From Hymenobacter sp. DG25B (GTDB lineage Bacteria; Bacteroidota; Bacteroidia; Cytophagales; Hymenobacteraceae), in NCBI RefSeq assembly GCF_000801315.1, contig NZ_CP010054.1, forward strand, positions 2,790,001 through 2,854,000: a stretch of 64,000 nt of DNA. Direction: 5' to 3'. The notes under the pieces are model-generated. The model had not been told where the DNA came from. It saw only the letters and a list, made by a program, of their open reading frames with translations, and searched no databases. How positions within the stretch are numbered: position 1 is the stretch's first letter; each line of letters begins with the position of its first letter. Below, in pieces: positions 17,720-26,200 of this stretch. A program made the translations under genes and the position numbers.

Positions 17720-18934
17720 ATGCTTAAATTACCCATTTACCTCGATAATAACGCCACTACTCCCATGGATCCGCGGGTGTTGGAGGCTATGTTGCCCTAC
17801 ATGACTGAAATGTTCGGCAACGCGGCCTCCCGCAACCACGCATTCGGCTGGCAGGCAGAGGAGGCAGTAGATTATTCCCGGGAGCAAATTGCCAAGCTGA
17901 TCAACTGCGACCCCAAGGAAATTATCTTCACCTCGGGCGCTACTGAGTCGGACAACCTGGGTATCAAAGGGGTATATGAGATGTATGCCCAGCGCGGCAA
18001 CCATATCATTACCGCTACTACCGAGCACAAAGCCGTGCTGGATACGTGCAAGCACCTGGAAAAGCAGGGCGCCCGCGTAACGTATCTGCCTGTTAACTCG
18101 GAGGGCCTCATCAGCCTGGAGGAGCTGGAAGCCGCCATGACGCCCCAGACCATTCTGGTGTGCATTATGTACGCTAACAACGAAACCGGCACCATTCAGC
18201 CTCTGCGCGAAATTGCCGCCATTGCCCATAAACACGGTGCCCTGTTCATGACGGACGGCACTCAGGCTGTAGGCAAAATTCCGGTTGATGTCATTGCTGA
18301 TGGTATTGACCTGATGGCCTTCTCAGCCCACAAAATGTACGGCCCCAAGGGCGTAGGTGCGTTGTATGTGCGCCGCAAAAACCCACGCGTGAAAGTTACC
18401 GCCCAGATGGACGGTGGCGGCCACGAGCGCGGCATGCGTTCCGGCACCCTTAACGTCCCCGGTATTGTAGGCCTGGGCAAAGCCGCCGAGCTGTGCCGCC
18501 TGGACATGGAGAGCGACAATGCCCGTATTTCCACCATGCGCGACCGGCTGGAAAAAGAGCTGCTCACGCTGGAAGAAAGCTACGTGAATGGTTCGCGCGA
18601 GCATCGCCTGCCGCACACCACTAACATCAGCTTTAAATACGTGGAAGGCGAAGGCCTGATGATGGGTGTGAAGGATCTGGCGGTTTCGTCGGGTTCGGCC
18701 TGTACGTCGGCCTCCCTGGAGCCCAGCTACGTGCTGAAGGCCCAGGGCCTGAGCGACGACCTGGCTCACTCCTCGTTGCGCTTCGGTTTGAGCCGCTTTA
18801 CTACTGATGAGCAGGTAGATTACGCCATCAGCCACACCCGCGAAGCGGTAACCAAGCTCCGCGAAATGTCTCCCCTGTGGGAGATGTTCAAGGAAGGCAT
18901 CGACCTCGACAAAATTGAGTGGGCTGAACACTAG
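17720..18934 (+). CDS. iscS: Cysteine desulfurase
   Basis: A 404-residue PLP enzyme that removes sulfur from cysteine as an enzyme-bound persulfide for iron-sulfur cluster and tRNA thiolation. Seen: the N-terminal [19 protein letters not shown], the PLP lysine in [11 protein letters not shown] near residue 205, and the persulfide-forming Cys in [17 protein letters not shown] near residue 329. Its long C-terminal tail and the SACTS loop place it in the IscS, not SufS, group. It heads an operon iscS, iscU, an unknown 135-residue gene, iscA. No iscR, hscA/B or fdx gene follows, unlike the proteobacterial isc operon. Gaps are unusually long for an operon and hold hairpin repeats. Confidence 0.95.
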   Translation: MLKLPIYLDNNATTPMDPRVLEAMLPYMTEMFGNAASRNHAFGWQAEEAVDYSREQIAKLINCDPKEIIFTSGATESDNLGIKGVYEMYAQRGNHIITATTEHKAVLDTCKHLEKQGARVTYLPVNSEGLISLEELEAAMTPQTILVCIMYANNETGTIQPLREIAAIAHKHGALFMTDGTQAVGKIPVDVIADGIDLMAFSAHKMYGPKGVGALYVRRKNPRVKVTAQMDGGGHERGMRSGTLNVPGIVGLGKAAELCRLDMESDNARISTMRDRLEKELLTLEESYVNGSREHRLPHTTNISFKYVEGEGLMMGVKDLAVSSGSACTSASLEPSYVLKAQGLSDDLAHSSLRFGLSRFTTDEQVDYAISHTREAVTKLREMSPLWEMFKEGIDLDKIEWAEH

Positions 18935-18941
18935 GCTTCGC

Positions 18942-19044
18942 AATTCTGAATTATGAATGCTGAATTTTTAATTGGGTTACTAGCCGTTCATAAACATTCA
19001 GCACATAATTCATAATTCATAATTCAACTTTCAGAATTCAAAAA
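18942..19044. repeat. Hairpin element A: tandem TGAATTA units inverted as TAATTCA
   Basis: The iscS-iscU gap. The left arm (about 18942-18973) repeats 7-base units TGAATTA, TGAATGC, TGAATTT. The right arm (about 18990-19043) carries TAATTCA three times in tandem, the exact reverse complement of the first unit. The arms are separated by a loop near 18974-18989. Imperfect overall but able to fold into a long AT-rich hairpin. Confidence 0.75.
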
Positions 19045-19046
19045 TC

Positions 19047-19463
19047 ATGGCTTACTCCGATAAAGTTATCGACCATTACAGCAACCCACGTAACGTAGGC
19101 ACGCTGGACAAAAGCAAAAAGAACGTAGGCACCGGCCTGGTGGGCGCCCCTGAGTGCGGCGACGTTATGCGCCTGCAGATTGAGGTAGACGAAAACACCA
19201 ACACCATCACCGACGCTAAATTCAAGACGTTCGGCTGTGGTTCGGCAATTGCCTCTTCCTCCCTGGCTACGGAATGGCTGAAAGGCAAGACCGTAGACGA
19301 GGCCCTGGCCATCGACAACATGGAAATTGTGGAAGAGCTGGCGCTGCCACCCGTAAAAATTCACTGCTCGGTACTGGCCGAAGACGCCATCAAGTCGGCC
19401 ATCAACGACTACCGCGTGAAGAATGGCTTGCCCGAGCTGGAAGTAGCTAAGTCGCACCATTAA
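19047..19463 (+). CDS. iscU: Iron-sulfur cluster scaffold protein
   Basis: A 138-residue scaffold on which [2Fe-2S] and [4Fe-4S] clusters are built before transfer to target proteins. All three cluster-binding Cys are seen: GAPECGDV (Cys near 37), FGCGSAIASS (Cys near 63) and KIHCSVLAEDAI (Cys near 106), together with the key Asp in CGDV. The LPPVK motif (seen as LPPVKIHC), the HscA-binding site in E. coli, is present although no hscA gene is adjacent. It lies downstream of iscS between two inverted-repeat gaps. Confidence 0.96.
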   Translation: MAYSDKVIDHYSNPRNVGTLDKSKKNVGTGLVGAPECGDVMRLQIEVDENTNTITDAKFKTFGCGSAIASSSLATEWLKGKTVDEALAIDNMEIVEELALPPVKIHCSVLAEDAIKSAINDYRVKNGLPELEVAKSHH

Positions 19464-19564
19464 TAGGACTTAGGAACTTAGGGCTTAGGTTTTAGGGCAG
19501 TATAGATATGTTCTTGCCGCGCTAAAGCCTAAGCCCTAATCCCTAAAACACTAAGACCTAACCA
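19464..19564. repeat. Hairpin element B: tandem GGGCTTA units inverted as TAAGCCC
   Basis: The iscU to unknown-gene gap. The left arm (about 19465-19500) is made of 7-8 base units GGACTTA, GGAACTTA, GGGCTTA, GGTTTTA. The right arm (about 19522-19562) has TAAAGCC, TAAGCCC, TAATCCC, TAAAACAC, TAAGACC. The whole gap is filled by the element, and the unrelated unit distinguishes it from element A. Confidence 0.75.
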
Positions 19565-19972
19565 ATGGAGGTTTCCACCGACGTCCACGTAGAAAGCGCC
19601 CGCATTCAGCGCCAGATAGAAGAGCATCTGGGCATGGGGCCGGGCAATTTATTGTTTGAGTTCCGGCAGTTGGATGGGCAGGTACGCCTGGATTTGATAA
19701 CCGTGAATCCGCGCCACCAGCAAAGCTTCTTGTTTCGTTACGAGGTAGGCTACGATAAGCTGGATGCGCTGCGGAAAATGCTGGCCTACGTACAGCGCTT
19801 CCGCGACACCGAAAGCTCCTACACCATTCAGTGGCGCGCCCGCGGCGACAAAGAGTTGCAAACCTCCTACTTCCGGGCGCATAACACCTACGAAGCCCTG
19901 GACAAGCTCTACTACGGACGCGACCTGAACACCATTACCGTGTTCAGCGTGGTGTTAAACCCCAGCAGCTAG
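19565..19972 (+). CDS. Uncharacterised 135-residue protein inside the isc operon
   Basis: Not recognised. The protein is soluble, with no signal peptide or membrane segment and no Cys residues at all, so it cannot bind a cluster through Cys. It appears to be a mixed alpha/beta fold: a helical start (SARIQRQIEEHLGM), a strand-rich core (LLFEFRQLDGQVRLDLITV), then a helix (DKLDALRKMLAYVQRF), a strand pair and a final helix with LDKLYYGRDLNTITVF. Acidic and basic residues alternate. Its position between iscU and iscA, same strand, suggests a role in cluster assembly or delivery, but that is inference from context only. Both flanking gaps contain hairpin repeats. Confidence 0.8.
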   Translation: MEVSTDVHVESARIQRQIEEHLGMGPGNLLFEFRQLDGQVRLDLITVNPRHQQSFLFRYEVGYDKLDALRKMLAYVQRFRDTESSYTIQWRARGDKELQTSYFRAHNTYEALDKLYYGRDLNTITVFSVVLNPSS

Positions 19973-20060
19973 GAATTGGCAGCCGGGAGCTATATCGGGA
20001 AAACTTTTGTTCTCTTATTAAGCTCCCCTCCTCACTCCCAGCTCCTAACTTCTAGATTCT
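19967..20060. repeat. Hairpin element C: degenerate GGGAGCT / AGCTCCC units
   Basis: The gap before iscA. GCTAGGA, GCCGGGAGCT on the left (about 19967-20000) face AGCTCCC, CTCCTCA, CTCCCAGCTCCTAAC on the right (about 20021-20055). It shows the same architecture as A and B with another unit and more divergence; the left arm begins within the preceding stop codon region. Confidence 0.6.
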
Positions 20061-20070
20061 TCCATAAGCC

Positions 20071-20397
20071 ATGATTACCGTTTCAGATAAAGCCAAGGAA
20101 AAAATTGAGCACCTGATTGCCGATGCTCACCTGGACCCTACCTACCGCCTGCGCGCTTCGGTGGCTGGCGGCGGCTGCTCTGGCCTCTCCTATAAGCTTG
20201 ACTTCGATAATGAAGTAAAGCCCATGGACCAGGAGTTTGAGGACAAAGGTGTGCGCGTGGTAGTAGATATGAAAAGCTTTCTGTACCTGGCCGGCACGGA
20301 GTTGAACTTCTCCGACGGCTTGAACGGAAAAGGCTTTTACTTTGATAACCCCAATGCTTCCCGCACCTGTGGTTGCGGCGAAAGTTTCTCGGTATAA
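20071..20397 (+). CDS. iscA: A-type iron-sulfur carrier (IscA/ErpA/HesB)
   Basis: A 108-residue A-type carrier that receives clusters from IscU and delivers them to apo-enzymes. The three conserved Cys are present: GGGCSGLSYKLDF (Cys near 36) and SRTCGCGESFSV (two Cys near 101 and 103). Length matches the family. It ends the isc operon, with a strong terminator hairpin 24 bases after the stop. ErpA and IscA cannot be told apart safely by eye. Confidence 0.93.
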   Translation: MITVSDKAKEKIEHLIADAHLDPTYRLRASVAGGGCSGLSYKLDFDNEVKPMDQEFEDKGVRVVVDMKSFLYLAGTELNFSDGLNGKGFYFDNPNASRTCGCGESFSV

Positions 20398-20420
20398 TAC
20401 TGCTGACTGGCAAGTTATCT

Positions 20421-20458
20421 AACAAGAAAGGCTACTCCTCGGGGTAGCCTTTCTTGTT
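20421..20458. terminator. Terminator of the isc operon
   Basis: AACAAGAAAGGCTAC (20421-20435) is exactly reverse-complementary to 20444-20458, with an 8-base loop. The right arm is T-rich, consistent with intrinsic termination. Confidence 0.8.
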
Positions 20459-20611
20459 GAAAGTTGACTCACTTTACGTTTCCGGGTCCTTGCACTTGCC
20501 GCAATCAGAGGAAGTGCAAGCTGGCTAAAGAAAACAGCAAACCCCTGCTTATTTGACGAGGCTGGTGGCCTGCGCAGGAGTTTTTTGCCTTGGTTCATGG
20601 TTATTGCCCCT

Positions 20612-21415
20612 ATGGAATACTTTGTGCCTCAGCAGTCGGTAGTGCGCGCCATCTGGGGCAAGGCCGATACGGTGCTGTTTATCTTTGCGGGCGCGGCGGC
20701 AGAGTTTGCCCTGAATAAGGCCGTAGACTGGCTGTACTTTACCGGGCGCCTGCCCGCCGACCCATTGGCCCGCTTGTTTTCTACCGTGGCATACGCCCGG
20801 CAGATTGTGTTTGCCGAGCGCGCTGGCGCAGAACGGGCTATAGATACCATTGCCGCCATACATAGTGCCGTGGAAGCCAGACGCGGCATGGCCATACCCG
20901 ACTGGGCCTACCGAGACGTACTGTTCATGCTGATTGATTATTCCATCCGCTCGTTTGAAGTGCTGGAACGCCCGCTGACAACCGCTGAGAAGGAGGACGT
21001 CTTTGACGTGTTCACCCGGGTAGGCCAGCGTATGGGTATCCAGGGCCTGCCAACTGCTTACACTGATTGGCTAATAGCCCGGCAGCAGCACCTGGCTTCG
21101 GACCTGGAAAACAGCGGCTTTACGATGGACCTGTATCAGCAATACCGGAGGCATCTGGGGCCCTTGCGGTATTGGCTCCTGCTGCAGGCGCAACGCTTGG
21201 TGGTGCCCGCTACGGTAATCCAATTGCTTCACCTCAGCCCTCGCTCCTGGATAACTCCACTACTGCCTTTGTACCGCCAGACGCAACACCTACGCGTGGG
21301 CCGGTGGGCAAAAGCAGCCTTACTGCCCCCAGCCTATAAAGCCAGAATTCTGGCCCTGGATAATGAGCCAGCGCACTTTCACTCACCCGCCGAAGCGGAA
21401 ACGGCCAAAAGATAA
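20612..21415 (+). CDS. DUF2236 / MpaB-type oxygenase family protein
   Basis: A 267-residue mostly helical protein of the DUF2236 family, which includes fungal MpaB and latex-clearing Lcp oxygenases, some of which bind haem b. Seen: the N-terminal SVVRAIWGKADTVLFIFAGAAAEFAL (cited in parts as SVVRAIWGKADTVLF and FAGAAAEFAL), FTGRLPADPLARLFSTV, RRGMAIPDWAYRDVLFML and a C-terminal helical region. I chose the ATG at 20612; the frame is open to a TTG at 20585. No membrane anchor is clear. Substrate is unknown. It is convergent with selO at a distance of 37 bases with no evident hairpin in between. Confidence 0.75.
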   Translation: MEYFVPQQSVVRAIWGKADTVLFIFAGAAAEFALNKAVDWLYFTGRLPADPLARLFSTVAYARQIVFAERAGAERAIDTIAAIHSAVEARRGMAIPDWAYRDVLFMLIDYSIRSFEVLERPLTTAEKEDVFDVFTRVGQRMGIQGLPTAYTDWLIARQQHLASDLENSGFTMDLYQQYRRHLGPLRYWLLLQAQRLVVPATVIQLLHLSPRSWITPLLPLYRQTQHLRVGRWAKAALLPPAYKARILALDNEPAHFHSPAEAETAKR

Positions 21416-21452
21416 GCCCGACTATTTTCATTGCCGGGCAAAGCTTTTTATG

Positions 21453-23063
21453 CTAGGAACTACAGGAAAGTGTAGCGCTACCAGGTTTGAATCGGGCCCA
21501 CTCCGGCCGCTTGGCTGCCAGGTCGTTGTGCTCAGGCTGCTCTGCGAAAGGGTTTTTCAGGACCTCCATTAGCCGTTTGAGCTTCGATAAATCCCCTGAC
21601 TCGGCCGCCTCTATAGCTTCCTGCGCCAGGTAGTTGCGCAGTACGTACTTGGGGTTTGCGGCCAGCATTCCTTTCTGAATAGTTTCTCCGGAGGCAGTTT
21701 CCTGCCGCAGCCGTTGTGTATAGCGGCGCAGCCAAGCCATCATGGCTTCATGAATGGCCGTGGGTTCTGGGATATAGGAGGCCTTTTCAATCAGCTCCCG
21801 GAAAAGCGGTTCTTCATCCAACGCACTGGCGTGCAAGGCGGGGGCCAAATGGGAAAGCTGACGAAAGAACAACGTCATATCCATTTCTGAGGTGGTCAGC
21901 GCCTGGTGCATATCTTCTAGCAGAGCATCATCCTCTGGTTGGGTCACGGAAGTAAGCCCCAGCTTGCGGCGCATCATTTCCTGTTGCGTAGCCGTGAAAG
22001 TGGCCCGGTAATGCTCCAGCGCCTGATTCAACTTTGCTATATCGGGCACCAATGGCGTTAAAGCCCGACCCAGCTGTACCAGGTTCCACAGGGCCACCTG
22101 AGGCTGCTGGGCAAAAGCGTAGCGGTGGTGGCTGAAGTCGGTAGTGTTAGGCGTCCAGGTGGGGTCATAGGGTTCCAGCCAGCCGTAAGGGCCATAGTCA
22201 ATGGTAAGCCCCAGAATGGACATGTTATCCGTGTTCATGACGCCATGGACAAACCCTACCGACATCCAGTGCGCCACCATAACAGCGGTGCGGCGGCACA
22301 CTTCCTCAAACCACTGCACATATACCGTTGCCGATGGCTGTCCCAACTCTGGGTAGAAATGGCGAATGATGTAGTCAGCCAGTGCCCGCAGATTGTCCAG
22401 CTCATTAGCGGCCGTCATCATCTGAAAATTGCCGAACCGCACGAACGTAGGCGCCACCCGGGCTACAATAGCGCCCGGCTCGGGCTGGGGGTTGCCGTTG
22501 TAAAACATGTCCCGCACTACCAGGTCGCCGGTGCTGACCAGGCTGAGCGCCCGCGTGGTGGGCACGCCCAGCGCGTGCATGGCCTCGCTGCACAGGAACT
22601 CCCGTACGGAGGAGCGCAACACGGCCCGGCCATCGGCCCGGCGCGAGTATGGTGTGGGGCCGGCGCCCTTCAACTGGATTTCCCAGGTAGCACCATCCCC
22701 GGCCGTGATTTCACCCAAGGATATAGCCCGGCCGTCGCCGAGCTGCCCGGCCCAGTTGCCAAACTGATGCCCCCCATAGCGCGCCGCGAAGGGTTTCATG
22801 CTGTCGGTTACCAGGTTGCCGGCTAGTGCATCTACTGCCGGACCCTGCTCGGGCGGGCGGCTTAATCCTAAAAAGGCGGCCAGTTCCTCCGACCACGCTA
22901 GTAGCCGCGGTTCACACACCGGCGTGGGCTTCACTTGTGAATAGCAGTACCCGGGTACTTGTCGGGGTTTGGTATCAGCGGATATTTCACCGGAAAGCTC
23001 CTCCACAAAGGAGTTTTGAAACAGGACCTGATCAAACTGAGCATCACTCTGAGGCATAATCAA
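21453..23063 (-). CDS. selO: SelO/YdiU-family protein adenylyltransferase (pseudokinase fold)
   Basis: A 536-residue member of the SelO family, which transfers AMP from ATP to Ser/Thr/Tyr residues of redox proteins using a flipped kinase-like active site. Seen: GDGRAISLGEI, QLKGAGPTPYSRRADGRAVLRSS (cited as QLKGAGPTPYSR), VGFVHGVMNTDNMSILG with the NTDN metal site, and IDYGPYGWLEPYDP, the DYG motif. No terminal selenocysteine is expected here; the C-terminus is LSCSS with a normal Cys, so a selenium-dependent role is not indicated by codons. Length matches the family (about 480-550). A TAAGTTTG box lies only 7 bases ahead of the first ATG, which suggests little or no leader; a second ATG six bases in may be the true start. 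Confidence 0.92.
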   Translation of the reverse strand: MIMPQSDAQFDQVLFQNSFVEELSGEISADTKPRQVPGYCYSQVKPTPVCEPRLLAWSEELAAFLGLSRPPEQGPAVDALAGNLVTDSMKPFAARYGGHQFGNWAGQLGDGRAISLGEITAGDGATWEIQLKGAGPTPYSRRADGRAVLRSSVREFLCSEAMHALGVPTTRALSLVSTGDLVVRDMFYNGNPQPEPGAIVARVAPTFVRFGNFQMMTAANELDNLRALADYIIRHFYPELGQPSATVYVQWFEEVCRRTAVMVAHWMSVGFVHGVMNTDNMSILGLTIDYGPYGWLEPYDPTWTPNTTDFSHHRYAFAQQPQVALWNLVQLGRALTPLVPDIAKLNQALEHYRATFTATQQEMMRRKLGLTSVTQPEDDALLEDMHQALTTSEMDMTLFFRQLSHLAPALHASALDEEPLFRELIEKASYIPEPTAIHEAMMAWLRRYTQRLRQETASGETIQKGMLAANPKYVLRNYLAQEAIEAAESGDLSKLKRLMEVLKNPFAEQPEHNDLAAKRPEWARFKPGSATLSCSS

Positions 23064-23070
23064 GAATAAA

Positions 23071-23078
23071 CAAACTTA
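23071..23078 (-). promoter_or_regulatory. -7 box very close to the selO start
   Basis: TAAGTTTG on the coding strand, 7 bases upstream of the ATG at 23063. If the transcript starts the usual few bases after the box, the mRNA would be nearly leaderless. Confidence 0.45.
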
Positions 23079-23200
23079 AAAAACACATTCTACAGGTTAA
23101 ACTCCGGTTTTGGTGCTTTTGATTCCGGCCCTTCCGGGTGCAATGTGTATTTCACTCTTTACCTGGCTGGTATTTACCCATTGTCTTGCTCTTCATTATA

Positions 23201-23234
23201 AAAAAGCCCTTCTGCAGATACAGAAGGGCTTTTT
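23201..23234. terminator. Terminator between selO and the LTD T9SS cargo gene
   Basis: AAAAAGCCCTTCTG (23201-23214) is exactly paired by 23221-23234 across a 6-base loop; flanking A and T runs make it work in both directions. It lies just beyond the 3' end of the cargo gene. Confidence 0.85.
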
Positions 23235-23250
23235 AACGAAATGGGAAAGC

Positions 23251-26200
23251 TTAGTTTGATTTTACCAGCTTGTGCGTGGAGTGCAGCAACTGGCCATCCA
23301 GCACCAGCAAGTAGCTACCTTGCGGCAGCTGACTCAGATCCAGCTCACGGGAAGCAGGCACAATGGTGCGGTACACCTCGCGGCCTACCAGGTCCGTGAT
23401 GATGGCCTGCACTACGCCGTTGGTGGCTGGCACCTCCACATGCAGCACCTGCTGCACGGGGTTGGGGTAAATACCTGCTTGCAGCTGGCGGCCCTGCACC
23501 GTACGTACCACGGAGAGGTGCGCAGAACCATCCTGATCCAACTGGCGAAGACGGTAATAGCCCAGGCCGCTGAGCGGCTTGATATCTACAAACTGGTAGC
23601 TGGTGAGGGAAGTGGCGTTGCCCTGGGCTGCTACCTTACTAATAGCCTGGAAGGTAAGCCCATCAGCAGAACGCTCGATTAGGAAGGAGGCGCTGTTTCG
23701 CTCTGAGGCGGTGCTCCATTTAACTTGCACGGCAGCTCCCTGGCGCTCGGCGGTAAAGGCTGTCAGCTCTACCGGCAGGGGGTTGAAACCCCCTATCTTA
23801 TTAGCCAGGGCGAAGATGACCGGGGTGGCAAAGCTTTCGGAAAACAGATCGGAAGTAATAGAACCGGCCGGAGTAGCCGTACCACCCGTGACAGGCCCGA
23901 TGTTGGCGTAGGCATTAGCACTATTATTTGCCGATTTCGCTACCCGCAGGGTGGCGGGCTCCACTACATCATCATCATTGCCATAGCTCAGGGTAGCCTG
24001 GGCAGCGCTGGCATCAGGGCCGCTGAGACGCGTCACCCGGAAGTACCGCACCCGGGAAGTACGGTTCAGCTCGGAGCCGGTAGCGAACGAGGAACCATTG
24101 GGAGTGGCTTCGTTCACCATTTCAGCACTAAGCACCGTAGCAGAAACCGTATTAAGCAGGCCCAGGGTAAAGGGCCGGTAAATTCCGTCCCGGCCGATGC
24201 CAAAGGTTAAAGTAGCGCCACCTGCTTGAAATACGCGGGCCAGAGGGCCTTCCACAAAGCTGTTGGCATTTCCCTTATTCGTTTGGGCACTACTTCCAAC
24301 CGTAACTAGGTTGGCAGAGGAAGTAAGCAGGCGGCCGTTTAGCAGGTTGAGTTGGCTCTGAATATATGACTTGCCTACCGCCTGGATATTGGTAGTGGCA
24401 CCAGTCAGCGTCACATCATAGTAGTTGCCGGCCAGCAGGTTGTAGGTATCATTCGTAAATACAGGCCGGCCTACGGTAGCGCCCCAACCCGTGCCAACGC
24501 GCAAGCCATCTACCGTAATGCTCTGACTGGCATTGTACTGACGCAGGGCTATACCCGCTGGGTTTTGCTCCGTGGTAAAGGCCGTTCCACCACTGCCGGT
24601 AAAATCAGCCGTAACGGTAGCTGTGTTGGCGGAGCTGATGGGCTCGGTAGTCGGTACGCCGGCATCGAACACAAACAGCTTAATCACATCATCAAGAGTG
24701 CCCGGCTTCTTGGTATACTTCACTACCAGCAGGTAGCTGCTGCCGGCCGTGTAGTTAACAACCTCATTGTTTGCATTGGTAGCATATACTATTTGTGCGC
24801 TATTTACCACTGTGCCATTAAAGCTGATACCCACATTGAAAGTATTGGGTACCGAACCATTTTTAAGGTGAATTCGGCCGGTATAGCTCGTGTAGAGGGA
24901 AGACGGGCTAAGCGCAAAAAAGTATTCGTTGTTTACCCCCACATTATTCACCTGCACCAGCAACGAGGTATACATGTCACCAGTAGTAAAGCTGCGCCCT
25001 ATCAGCTTCAGGGCATCTTCGCCGGAGTTGGAAACATTGGCGGCATAGCTACCGCTGGGTAGCGCGCCATACTCGGCATAGCTGAGGCTGGCCGCGCTGG
25101 TCACAATAGAATTGGTAGAGCCGGAAATTACAACCCAGCCGTTGTCCGTGAGTTTGGCACTGGGGCCATAGTTGAAACTTTCCTCCATAACCAGCTCGCC
25201 CGGGCCACCAGTTGGGAGCACCGTGGTGGTACTGGTATTGCCGGTAAAGCCCGGAGTAAGGAAGTTGACCGTGTTGCCGCTGCCATTATATTCATATAAG
25301 GCAAAGTAATAGGCCGTGCCAGCAGTCAGATTGGTGACCGTGATGGACGCGCTATTGCCGCTATACACTACATAATTACCGGGCTGCGTAACATCTCCGG
25401 CGCCAAAACGGGCGCTGGCCTTATAGGCTACTCCATCCTGCGGATCACCATTCACGGCTGATGCCTCCCGAACTACCAGCAGCCGGCGCGTACCGCTACC
25501 CGCTACTAGGTTTACCTGAATAGTGCTGCCGGATACTGTTCCAAAAGTAAAGAGGCCCTGGGTTTTTGGCTCAGCAACAAGCGACGGGTTAGGAGCAACC
25601 GTACCATTCACTGTTACCGGCGCGCCCAAAGCACCCGAGAAGTTTTCAATCGTTCCATTCACCGTTCCTGCACCCTGATTACCTTTCAGGCGCACATAAA
25701 CGTATCGGTCCAGGTCGCCGGCAGCACTGGCTGTCAGGCTTAACTTGGTTGTGTAAGGGCCACCGCTGGTAGCTGAAATTTCATAGCCAACGGCTGTGGT
25801 AGTGCTTACGCTCTGGGTCAGGTTGGCTCCTACCAGATGGTAGGACTGCTCGGCTGAAGCAGCCGGCGCGGTAGCAGAAAATGTGAGGGTAGCGGGCGTA
25901 GCGGTCAGCGTGGGAGAAGCTATGCGCTTACCCGTGAGCGATACCATCTGGTCGCTAAGTCCCGGATAGCTGTTGGTAATAGTACCATTAACCGGATTGG
26001 CTACTGCCCCTGCTTTTAGGCGTACAAATATCCGCTTGGCAGTATTCAGGTTTACCCCGGGTTGTGAAATAGAAGCTTGAGGCGTGGTATTTACCGTGTC
26101 AAGTGTTATTTCATAACCACTTGATGCCGTGATGGTAACGTTGTCGATGGATTGCAGGTTATTTCCATTGAAGCTATACCAGTGATAAGCGGAAGGTCTT

